A DNA stretch of 64,000 nucleotides, from NCBI GenBank assembly GCA_029781975.1, contig JAKOVQ010000023.1, positions 62,001 through 126,000 on the forward strand. The letters are read 5' to 3'. The stretch comes from Acidobacteriota bacterium. GTDB lineage: Bacteria > Acidobacteriota > Thermoanaerobaculia > UBA5066. The translations under genes were made by a program, and so were the position numbers. Below the pieces are notes generated by a model. That model was not told the DNA's origin, searched no databases, and was given only the letters and a program-made list of their open reading frames with translations. Shown piece after piece: positions 16,134 to 23,540 of the stretch (position 1 is its first letter; the number at the start of each line of letters is the position of its first letter).

Positions 16134-19001
16134 ATGAGGTTCCCGTTTCGGGGCACCCCCTCCATCGCGATTCTCGCCTGCGTTGCTCTCTCCGGGGCTG
16201 CCCGGGCGGCCGTCTATCTCCCGATGGAGGACGGCACCGTCTTCCGCCGGAGCGACGGCGTGGCCGTGGCTCGTTGCGTCGGGTCCGACGTGGTGGCCAC
16301 GGCGGGAGGGCTTCCCGAGACGCGGGCCCGCTTCGCCGTCCTCGACCCGCTCTCGGGTGTGACGGAGCCCGAGATCGTGGTGGCCGTCCCCGGCGGGATG
16401 CTCCCCAGCGGCGTGCAGCTTCGCGTCGCCGGCGTCCCGAGCTTCGCGCCGGGCCACGTCTACCTCCTGGCCCTGCAGGCCCGTCCGGACGGGTCGTGGG
16501 CGCCGACCGAGATGGGGATGGGCGTCTTCGACGTCGTGAAGGACGACGCGGGGAAGAGCTACGCCACGCGCGCCCTCTTCCGCGCCGGGCCGGACCGCAC
16601 CGTCCTGCTGCGCGAGGTGGACGGGCGGCTTTCGGCCCGCCCCGAGCCGCTGCGCGAGCTCGCGGGCTTCACCGAGTGGGTGCGCGCCGCGCGCTACCAC
16701 GATCCGCTGGAGAGCACCTCCTCGCTGGTGGTGACGGCCCCGGCGGGCCGGCTCCACGCCGTGAGGCAGGGGGCCGTCAAGGCCCAGTGGGACGACCAGT
16801 GGTGCCCATCGGGCATCGCGGGGACGTGCGGGGACGCCTTCACCCGCTTCCGGTGGGTCGACCCGACGGCGGTGGCCGGCTGGTGCGACGAGGATCGCTC
16901 CACGGTCGGGCAGTGGGGGGTCAACAACGGCGGCGGGGTCGAGTTCAACGCCGCCGTCGCGCTCTGGACGAACGACCCCGACAGCTCGATCCACTTCACG
17001 TCCTCGGGACCGAGGACCGACTCGTGCGACCCGGCCGCCATCCCCGCGGCCGGAACCGTCGCCTTCTACTTCGACGACCTGTCGATGTTCAACGGCCAGC
17101 CCATGACCTGCCCGAACGCGGAAGGAGGGCTCCTGGCTCTCGCGGGGGTCGTGACCGACAGCTCGGTCAACGTCTACAAGGGTGACAGCTACAAGACGAT
17201 TCGCGCGGGCATCGCCTGGATCCGGCGCTTCAGCGCCGCGTGCGACTTCGACAACTACCCGTCGAGCCTCTTCCAGACCGTCATCGCCCACACCGTGGGG
17301 AACACGCTGGGCCTGACGGCGCCGGACCAGAGCCGGAACCCGAACGACCTCAACCCGGCGGACGACTCGCAGTCGATCATGACGTCGGTCTACGCCAGCA
17401 TCCCCTCGCCGGTGCTCGGAAGCGACGATCGCGCCGCGATCTGCTATCTCTACGGCGCCTGCGTGGGCCAGCCGATCCAGGCCCGGGTGTTCGTCCCCGT
17501 CGTCCTCTCCACCACCGGCCTCCAGGGCGCGCACTTCACCTCGGAGATCGCCTTCACGAACCGCAGCCAGACGGACGCCGAGATGGTCCTGAACTACACG
17601 GCGTCGCTGGGGACGGGGACTGGCTCGGCGACGTTCACGCTGCCCGCGGGCCACCAGGACATCCACACCGACGCCATCGAGTACCTGAGGTCCCTGGGGA
17701 TCCCGATTCCCGCCACGGGGGACCGGGCCGGCTCTCTGTGGGTGACGTTCAAGGGCGTCTACCCGACGAACGTCTCGGTGACGGTGCGGGCGTCGACACC
17801 CGTTCCGCCGGCTTCCCAGACGCCGATCGGCCAGGCGGGGCTCGCTTACGCGGGGGTCCTCGAGTCGCGGCTCCTCACCGGGCCGGCGTGGCTCTTCGGG
17901 CTGCGGAACAACGCGGCGGACCGCACGAACATCGCCCTCGACCACGCGGGGACGCCCGCAGACGCGCCCATCACCCTGAGGCTCTCGTACTACTCGGGCG
18001 CTACCCCCTCGGCCACGCCGCTCGCCACGATGGACAAGGTCCTCGCCGGCGGCACGTGGATGCAGATGCCCCTGACCGACCTCTACCCGAACGCCACACA
18101 GGGCTTCGTGAAGGTGGAGCGCGTCGACGGCCGGGCGCCCTTCTACGGCTACGCGGTGGTGAACGACAACCAGAACTCGGACGGCTCGTTCATCCAGCCC
18201 ATCACCGACGACGCCATCCAGAACCAGACGTCGCTCACGCTGCCGGTGGCCGTCGAGGCCAACGTCTACACGAGCGAGGTCGTGGTAGTGAACGTCTCCG
18301 CGTCGCCGAAGGTCGTGAACCTCCGCTACGTGGCGAGCGCCATCGCGGGCGGGACCGCCACCCTCACCTACACGATCCCCGCGGGCCAGCAGATCGTCAT
18401 TCCCGACTTCGTCCAGGCGCTGCGTGACGCGGGCGCCACCGGCGTCGGACCGAAGGGCGCCACCTTCCAGGGCGCCGTCTTCGTCTCCGTCAGCGGCGGC
18501 ACGCTCGCCGGGATCGGCGTCTCCAGCCGTGCCCTGAACCCGGCGGACGACACGCTGCCCGGCCGCCGCCCGGCCGCCCTGGCCACGCAGATCGGGAACT
18601 ACGGGGTCTTCTACCCGGCGGTCTCGACGAACTGCCTGGCGACCCAGGCGTCGTGGCTGGGCGGGCTCCAGCAGACCGACATCGCGCGCACCAACCTCTC
18701 CATCGTCAACACGGGCGAGACGGACGGCGGCACCGACACCTACCTCGTGGAGATCTACGACGGGACCACCGGCCTGAAGGTCGGCGAGGCGACCGTCGTC
18801 CTGCCGGCGCTCGGCTTCGCCCAGCTCAACCAGGTCCTGACCCAGTTCGCGCCCGGCGTCCAGAACGCCTACGCGCGCGTGACCGTGAAGAACGGCAGGA
18901 ACCCGTTCATCACCTACGCCGTCGTGAACGACGGCTCAGAGCCGGGGAAGCGGTCGGGGGACGGAGCCTTCATCGAGAGCGAGATCGTGCCGGTGGAGTA
19001 G
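16134..19001 (+). CDS. Secreted matrixin-like protein with degenerate zinc motif (pseudoprotease)
   Basis: 955 residues from the ATG at 16134 (AGGAGG upstream) with a signal peptide ending near 'GAARA'. Residues about 200-450 align by pattern with matrixin-type metallopeptidases of the same style. At 386-396 the sequence is HTVGNTLGLTA where the family has HExxHxxGxxH, so the catalytic Glu is Thr, the second His is Asn and the third His is Ala. The later 'SIMTSVY' resembles the Met-turn and 'SDDRAAICYLYG' the family end. The rest is three beta-rich modules beginning 'VFVPVVLSTTGL', 'TLPVAVEANVYTSEVVVVN' and 'VFYPAVSTNCLATQASWLGG'. It is likely a non-catalytic surface or secreted binding protein. 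It follows the polysaccharide locus and ends at a hairpin. Confidence 0.75.
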   Translation: MRFPFRGTPSIAILACVALSGAARAAVYLPMEDGTVFRRSDGVAVARCVGSDVVATAGGLPETRARFAVLDPLSGVTEPEIVVAVPGGMLPSGVQLRVAGVPSFAPGHVYLLALQARPDGSWAPTEMGMGVFDVVKDDAGKSYATRALFRAGPDRTVLLREVDGRLSARPEPLRELAGFTEWVRAARYHDPLESTSSLVVTAPAGRLHAVRQGAVKAQWDDQWCPSGIAGTCGDAFTRFRWVDPTAVAGWCDEDRSTVGQWGVNNGGGVEFNAAVALWTNDPDSSIHFTSSGPRTDSCDPAAIPAAGTVAFYFDDLSMFNGQPMTCPNAEGGLLALAGVVTDSSVNVYKGDSYKTIRAGIAWIRRFSAACDFDNYPSSLFQTVIAHTVGNTLGLTAPDQSRNPNDLNPADDSQSIMTSVYASIPSPVLGSDDRAAICYLYGACVGQPIQARVFVPVVLSTTGLQGAHFTSEIAFTNRSQTDAEMVLNYTASLGTGTGSATFTLPAGHQDIHTDAIEYLRSLGIPIPATGDRAGSLWVTFKGVYPTNVSVTVRASTPVPPASQTPIGQAGLAYAGVLESRLLTGPAWLFGLRNNAADRTNIALDHAGTPADAPITLRLSYYSGATPSATPLATMDKVLAGGTWMQMPLTDLYPNATQGFVKVERVDGRAPFYGYAVVNDNQNSDGSFIQPITDDAIQNQTSLTLPVAVEANVYTSEVVVVNVSASPKVVNLRYVASAIAGGTATLTYTIPAGQQIVIPDFVQALRDAGATGVGPKGATFQGAVFVSVSGGTLAGIGVSSRALNPADDTLPGRRPAALATQIGNYGVFYPAVSTNCLATQASWLGGLQQTDIARTNLSIVNTGETDGGTDTYLVEIYDGTTGLKVGEATVVLPALGFAQLNQVLTQFAPGVQNAYARVTVKNGRNPFITYAVVNDGSEPGKRSGDGAFIESEIVPVE

Positions 19002-19026
19002 GGTTCGACCAGGGTCCGGAATCACC

Positions 19027-19052
19027 TGAGCCCGGCGGCGTGGCCGGGCTCA
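19027..19052. terminator. Bidirectional hairpin between convergent genes
   Basis: Perfect 10-bp stem, TGAGCCCGGC (19027-19036) with GCCGGGCTCA (19043-19052), 6-base loop, then a weak T-run. It lies between the end of the matrixin-like gene and the end of the minus-strand RRE gene, so it probably serves both. Confidence 0.65.
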
Positions 19053-19085
19053 GCTATTTCAGGAGTATCGAACGGCGCATCGCGC

Positions 19086-19367
19086 TCAGAGGGGGCCCAG
19101 GCAAGTCTGAAGCTGGTCCAGGAAGCTTGCGATGTCAGCCTGCGCCCGGGCCTCGTCAACATTGAATTCGGACGTGATCCTTCTAACGAGATTCGTCTCG
19201 TCGATGACGCCAGAGCGGATGGCGTCAATCAGCACGGCTCCGGTCGGATTCAAGGTCAAGACTTGAAGCCCGTTCATGTCGAGGATGACTCCGGAACCGT
19301 CCGAGAGGGAGGAGTAGGAGAGGCGCTCCGAGCGGAGTGCGGCTGCGGCTCTTTCAAGGTGGTTCAT
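19086..19367 (-). CDS. PqqD-family RiPP recognition element protein (lasso B1-like)
   Basis: 93 residues, the size of a stand-alone PqqD/RRE domain. It shows the family's order: a beta hairpin 'GVILDMNGLQVLTLNPTGAVLIDAI' (the LNPTG motif at about 39-43), then helices with 'VRRITSEFNVDEARAQADIASFLDQL'. RRE proteins bind the leader peptide of a RiPP precursor and hand it to the modifying enzymes. The ATG at 19367 is chosen because GGAG lies 8 bases upstream and the result has family length. It is divergent from the kinase-cyclase-precursor operon. No pqq genes are near, so a role in PQQ synthesis is not supported. Confidence 0.85.
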   Translation of the reverse strand: MNHLERAAAALRSERLSYSSLSDGSGVILDMNGLQVLTLNPTGAVLIDAIRSGVIDETNLVRRITSEFNVDEARAQADIASFLDQLQTCLGPL

Positions 19368-19403
19368 GTGACACTCCGAAGAGGATCCAGAGAGTTCATC
19401 GTT

Positions 19404-19432
19404 ATCATACGCATTCAACCGGCGGCTGCCGA
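19404..19432 (-). promoter_or_regulatory. Candidate promoter for the RRE gene
   Basis: On the minus strand TCGGCA (19427-19432), 17-base spacer, TATGAT (19404-19409), 36 bases before the RRE start codon. The -10 hexamer matches 5 of 6 consensus bases. The 116-base divergent region must also hold the promoter for the kinase operon, which I cannot pick out with confidence. Confidence 0.5.
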
Positions 19433-19483
19433 GTCGATGCCGGGCTTGGGGTCCTGCCGTCTTCACGAGTCGCCGACCCGAGA

Positions 19484-20518
19484 ATGCCCCTGACGGAACC
19501 CACCAACCTGGCTTTCAGCCACGATCACACCTGCGTGGTCAGCTTCGGCGGCTTTGGCCGATCGACGCTCGAGAGGGTCGCGCGCGTCTGGCGGCTTTCG
19601 CGGGTAGAAGGGAACGTACCTGAGCCGTACGTGGTCGAGAGAATCCCCTGGACGTCGGTCATAGAGCGATTCTGGGAAGCGAGGCCTCGGCCGGGCGAGC
19701 ACCTGAGCTGGCGCAGGCTCCTGGATGAAGACGTCCTCATCGGAGTCTCGGGGGTGCTCTGGCTATCCCCGGGCAGGCCTGGTGCCCGCGTTGCGCTGCA
19801 ACCGGCGGCGGGGTCTTCGCCGGACGTCGATGAGCTGATCGGTGCTGCGATCGTTCACGCCCTTTCGCGCCGAGGCCGGGTGCCGCTGCATGGAATGGCT
19901 GCGACAGTAGGCGGCAGGGGTGTCCTGGCCCTGGGACAATCGATGGTCGGGAAGTCGACGCTGGCGCTCGCACTGCTCCATGTCGGCGGTCGGCTTGTTT
20001 CGGACGACTTCCTGCTCTGCCAATGGGCTCCTGAAGGCGCCAGGGTCCTTGCCTTGAGGGAGGACCTCTACGTACGGGAGGGTAGCTTTCCGCTGATTCC
20101 AAACGAGCTTCGTTCCAGGTTCTCAGAAGACCTGCCGGGTTCGGGTCGGATGGTACTGCGGCGAGAAGACGCCCCGGCCTGCTTCGCTGACGAACTCTCA
20201 CCGGACGCGGTGTGGTTCCTCGACGCCGTCCGGGCGGCTCCCGAAACGGAACTAATCAGACTGACTCAGGCGCAAGCGCTGGCCAGTCTTTTCGCCAGCA
20301 CGAGCCCTTTGTTTGCGAGCGGCAAGTACCTGGAGGAGAGGCGCCAGATGCTTCCGGTCTTGCTGAGGCTGGCCGAAGCAGCGGCCTGCTTCAAGGTGAG
20401 GCTCGGAAGCAGCCTGCTCGACTCGCCGATCCGGGTGGTGAACGACCTACTGAAGCGGGCCACACGCTCAATCCCAACGCCGAGGCAGCCGCCAGGCGAC
20501 GGTTTGAAGACCGCATGA
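19484..20518 (+). CDS. HprK-related kinase of a RiPP (lasso-type) cluster
   Basis: 344 residues from the ATG at 19484. The C-terminal half is an HPr-kinase-like P-loop domain. 'PLHGMAATVGGRGVLALGQSMVGKSTLALALL' holds the Walker A at residues 151-159, and 'GGRLVSDDFLL' provides the acidic pair seen in this family. In lasso clusters such kinases phosphorylate the precursor or mature peptide (paeninodin type), and relatives occur with PqqD proteins in other loci. True HPr kinase is unlikely: there is no HPr gene here and the N-terminal half differs. It is followed after 103 bases by the cyclase gene. Its third-position GC is lower than in flanking regions. Confidence 0.8.
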   Translation: MPLTEPTNLAFSHDHTCVVSFGGFGRSTLERVARVWRLSRVEGNVPEPYVVERIPWTSVIERFWEARPRPGEHLSWRRLLDEDVLIGVSGVLWLSPGRPGARVALQPAAGSSPDVDELIGAAIVHALSRRGRVPLHGMAATVGGRGVLALGQSMVGKSTLALALLHVGGRLVSDDFLLCQWAPEGARVLALREDLYVREGSFPLIPNELRSRFSEDLPGSGRMVLRREDAPACFADELSPDAVWFLDAVRAAPETELIRLTQAQALASLFASTSPLFASGKYLEERRQMLPVLLRLAEAAACFKVRLGSSLLDSPIRVVNDLLKRATRSIPTPRQPPGDGLKTA

Positions 20519-20621
20519 TCGATAGTATCGAAGCGAGTTCAACTCGGCCCTTCATCGAAGGGAAGCAATGGATCTGTAGCCGATTGCGGCCCGAGGCCAA
20601 ACGCCCCGCAGCCTGAGCAGC

Positions 20622-22412
20622 ATGGGTGGGATTCTGGCAGTAATTGGTGGACGGGGAGATCCTGAGCTCGAAGAGCGCCTCACCCAGATGATGGCGGTAT
20701 CCCCGCATCGAGGGGTGGCAGTGCGGGTGCTTAAGACCGAGTTCGGCCTAGCGATGGCGGTGCAGAGCCGCTTTGGCGAATCGACGGTCGTCCAGGACGG
20801 GAGCAGCCTGACTGCCGTGACCGGTTGGCTTGCCGACACCGGTCAGCCATGGTCGTCACTCCCCGGGAGCGCGGGACGGGGCGAGCGACTTGCGGGGAAG
20901 CTGGCCCGCTCGCTCGTCGCGGCAGACCTCGAGGGGATCCGCGAATGCGCGGGTGCCTGGACGGCGCTGCAGTTCGACACGAGGTCCGGGACGCTGAGAG
21001 TGGCGCGGGACGTCTCAGGCTCCCACAGTCTGCTCTATAGATGGGATCGGGACCGACTGATCATTGCAACCGAGGTTGCCCAGATAGCAGCCGGATCCTC
21101 GCAGGGACTCGAGCCGGATGTCGAGACGATCGTCCGAGAGCTGGTCATGCGTTTTGAACCGGGCGAGGTATCACTCTTCAAAGGGGTGGGGGCGTTCAGG
21201 CCGGGGTGCCTGACGACGATCGAGTGGGGTGCTCAGCGCTCGACGTCACGGGAGTTCTGGGCGCCGCCCTCGGCGGAGAAGGGCAGCCTGGCACCTGATG
21301 AAGCTCGAGAAGCCCTTGCGGCTGCCGTGTCGGCGTGCGTTCGGCGGAGCCCGCCGCTGGGGTCTGCTGCGATTACGCTGAGCGGAGGTGTCGATTCAGG
21401 TCTCGTATGGGTCACCCAACGCGCGCTCCCCCTGCAGGGACCGGGGCCAGTGGTGAAGGCGCCTCTCGCTCTCAGCCTCACGTTTCCGGGATGGGGCTGC
21501 GATGAGACACAGGAGATTGATCGCCTCATCGGAGCAACTGGGGGAGAAGCGGTATGCCTCCGCGGTGACTTTCCTGGTGTCGTGGAGCTGGCTACGGTGC
21601 TGGCCAGCCGGCTTGATACTCTCCCGTATGACACGGCGTATTTTGCGGTACTCCTTGCTCAAGAGGCCAGCCGTCGTGGTTGTAAGATCCTCCAAACAGG
21701 CCATGGAGGCGATCACTGGCTCGCGAGTCCCCGCGCGCCTGCGACGCTCAGGATGCTCACTCGACGCGCGGCAGGGGTGCCGAGAGCACTGCAGCGACGG
21801 TTTCGGGCGTTGACGGACGGGGCCTCGGGGAGTTCCGGCGCTCTTCGTGGGAGACAAAAGCAGACGCCAGGTTCGCTGGCCTGGCTCGCGCCCGCTTGGC
21901 GGGAAGCGTTGGTTGCGAAGAACAGTACGGGTCACGGCAATGTCTACGGAGACGACCTGCTGCGAAATTGTCTAGGGTATGAGCAGTACGGATTCGGACA
22001 GCGGACGTGGGAACGCCTAGCAAGTCGGGAGGGCCTTCTGGTCCATCACCCGCTGATGGACCGGGAGCTGATTGAGTTCGCCTTTCGCTATTGGCGCTCG
22101 TTCGGGCAAGCGGGCCGGAAGGACGTGGCGATTTCCGTCCTGCGTCAGGTCATCGCAGATCATCGCTGCTTCATCGAGAAGAAAAGGTACTTTGATTCGC
22201 TCATCGTGAGTCGATTCCCTGATCTGACAAGACTTTTCCCGATTGAATGCAGCCAGCTCGTTCGGCTGGGAATAGCTGACCGGGATGGACTTGACAGAAC
22301 GCGTCGGTCTCCGGATGATGACCCCGAGAAGATCCGATGGTGGGCACGGCTCTGCCTTACTGAGCTCTGGCTTCAGAATTGGTTCAAGGGCGTTTCCGGA
22401 GGGAGGTGCTGA
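20622..22412 (+). CDS. Asparagine-synthetase-like lasso cyclase (McjC/LasC type)
   Basis: 596 residues in AsnB layout. The N-terminal Ntn-like half begins 'MGGILAVIGG' and lacks the Cys nucleophile right after Met that glutamine-dependent enzymes need. The C-terminal ATP-pyrophosphatase half has 'TLSGGVDSGLVW' (P-loop at residues 254-260), 'TGHGGDHWLAS' and 'VHHPLMDRELIEFAFRYW'. Loss of the glutaminase Cys with an intact adenylation site is what lasso macrolactam synthetases show: they adenylate an Asp/Glu side chain and join it to the peptide N-terminus. The stop overlaps the ATG of a 62-residue peptide gene. The neighbouring RRE, kinase and nucleotidyltransferase support this over a housekeeping asparagine synthetase. 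Confidence 0.82.
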   Translation: MGGILAVIGGRGDPELEERLTQMMAVSPHRGVAVRVLKTEFGLAMAVQSRFGESTVVQDGSSLTAVTGWLADTGQPWSSLPGSAGRGERLAGKLARSLVAADLEGIRECAGAWTALQFDTRSGTLRVARDVSGSHSLLYRWDRDRLIIATEVAQIAAGSSQGLEPDVETIVRELVMRFEPGEVSLFKGVGAFRPGCLTTIEWGAQRSTSREFWAPPSAEKGSLAPDEAREALAAAVSACVRRSPPLGSAAITLSGGVDSGLVWVTQRALPLQGPGPVVKAPLALSLTFPGWGCDETQEIDRLIGATGGEAVCLRGDFPGVVELATVLASRLDTLPYDTAYFAVLLAQEASRRGCKILQTGHGGDHWLASPRAPATLRMLTRRAAGVPRALQRRFRALTDGASGSSGALRGRQKQTPGSLAWLAPAWREALVAKNSTGHGNVYGDDLLRNCLGYEQYGFGQRTWERLASREGLLVHHPLMDRELIEFAFRYWRSFGQAGRKDVAISVLRQVIADHRCFIEKKRYFDSLIVSRFPDLTRLFPIECSQLVRLGIADRDGLDRTRRSPDDDPEKIRWWARLCLTELWLQNWFKGVSGGRC

Positions 22413-22600
22413 TGTCAACGAACGAAGACCCTTCAACGGTGAAAGGGGAGGTGCCGACGACCGCGGCATGTTCAGCGGCCTCGCTCCCTGATCGACGCGG
22501 GTATGAGCCGCCCAGGTTCCTGGTCGTCCCGCTCATTGCGGCCGTGAACGGGGCTCCGGGATCGATTCGGGACGGCGTCACAAGCGGAAGGAGGCCTTGA
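22412..22600 (+). CDS. Candidate lasso-type RiPP precursor peptide
   Basis: 62 residues. The ATG overlaps the cyclase stop (TGATG) with a strong GGGAGG ribosome site at 22401-22406. The leader contains YEPPRF at residues 31-36, fitting the YxxPx-hydrophobic motif that lasso RRE proteins bind. A core starting at Gly47 would read GAPGSIRDGVTSGRRP, placing Asp54 at core position 8, so a Gly1-Asp8 eight-residue ring is possible. Tyr lies at -16 and Pro at -13, one residue nearer the core than in classical leaders. The -2 residue is Val45, not the usual Thr, so the cleavage site is uncertain. Core Thr/Ser at positions 11-12 are possible kinase targets. No other small gene in the cluster fits better. 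Confidence 0.72.
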   Translation: MSTNEDPSTVKGEVPTTAACSAASLPDRRGYEPPRFLVVPLIAAVNGAPGSIRDGVTSGRRP

Positions 22601-22602
22601 CG

Positions 22603-23274
22603 ATGCGAGTATCGAAGTTTTGGCGCCGGACAACGGTAGCGATGGTGGGACTGATCACGGCTCTCGCGGGAGTCGCTAACGCCGGCCCAATCAATCTGAC
22701 CGCGCGTCCGCGGGGAGGCACGACCAGCGGTGGGGTAAAGGGCGGCGGGGCGGCCCCAACGCAAGGACCTGCCACGGGAACGACGTGGTATGCGCAGGCC
22801 CCCTTTGGAGCGCAGATCTTCGGATACAGGAACGAGACCGTCGCGTGCGTCAACCTCCCCTTCACGAGCGCCTACACCGACTTCTTCACAAAGGAATTTT
22901 TGGCGCTTCCAAGCACGGAAGCCGTCGAAGTCGAATTCAACGCCGCTTTCAACCTCTTCCCCGAAACGACGGAGAGGCTTGGGGTATCTCTCCAGTGTAC
23001 GGTGGAGCAGGATACGACTGGTGGCGGCTACGATCCGCCCGTTCCGTGCTCCGGGATCGATTCGGATCCTGGACTGGCACCCTACATCACGTTCTCCTCA
23101 TCCACGGACGTTTGGGGCTTCACGCAGCAGGCGTCGTACACGGGTTACGTTGCAGTACCAAAGGCGGATCCTCCAGTGAAGACCCGGGTCAAGCTCTCGC
23201 TGAAGCCGTGGCGTTTCGTCGGGTCGGCGGGGGCGGTTCTGGTCTGCAATGGGAACATCAGGATTAGCTACTAG
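22603..23274 (+). CDS. Secreted protein co-encoded with the RiPP precursor
   Basis: 223 residues beginning 2 bases after the precursor stop, with AAGGAGG upstream of the ATG. Signal peptide residues 1-26 ('VAMVGLITALAGVANA'). A Gly/Thr-rich linker ('RPRGGTTSGGVKGGGAAP') leads to a beta-rich domain with four Cys (in 'TVACVNLPF', 'SLQCTVEQ', 'PVPCSGID' and 'LVCNGNIRISY'), suggesting two disulfides in the periplasm or outside the cell. I recognise no family. Its tight coupling to the precursor suggests a role with the peptide product (binding, immunity or target), which is inference. Confidence 0.72.
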   Translation: MRVSKFWRRTTVAMVGLITALAGVANAGPINLTARPRGGTTSGGVKGGGAAPTQGPATGTTWYAQAPFGAQIFGYRNETVACVNLPFTSAYTDFFTKEFLALPSTEAVEVEFNAAFNLFPETTERLGVSLQCTVEQDTTGGGYDPPVPCSGIDSDPGLAPYITFSSSTDVWGFTQQASYTGYVAVPKADPPVKTRVKLSLKPWRFVGSAGAVLVCNGNIRISY

Positions 23275-23540
23275 ATAGGCGCGGCGAGGCCAGAGCGGGG
23301 AGAACTTCCCTGCGCGGAGGGAAACGCTGGTTCTGAAGGTTCGGAATGAAGGAGGGTCTCGAGGCATCGCAAGCCCGTCCTAGCGAACCGGAGTGGAATA
23401 TCATGGCTTCTGTAGAGCCATTGCCGGATGTGCGACGGGCGGTGTGGGTTCTACCAATCAATCGAACCACTTCACTTACCCCACGGGTACTTCGGTTACG
23501 AGATCGGAGTGCGATTCGAGGGGTCTGCGCCGCTCTCTCG

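Noticed and set aside
19086-19367. PqqD of pyrroloquinoline quinone synthesis
   Set aside because: No other pqq gene is present; context is RiPP-like.
19484-20518. HPr(Ser) kinase of sugar catabolite control
   Set aside because: No HPr or PTS genes nearby and the N-terminal half does not fit.
20622-22412. Housekeeping asparagine synthetase B
   Set aside because: No Cys after the initiator Met, and it is coupled to a small peptide gene and next to RRE and kinase genes.
22412-22600. Alternative lasso core starting at Gly50
   Set aside because: The only acidic residue would then be at position 5, too short for a known lasso ring.
23275-23540. Possible gene or terminator between the secreted protein and the nucleotidyltransferase
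   Set aside because: Only a weak 6-bp hairpin (TTCCCT/AGGGAA) without a T-run, and short frames without ribosome sites.
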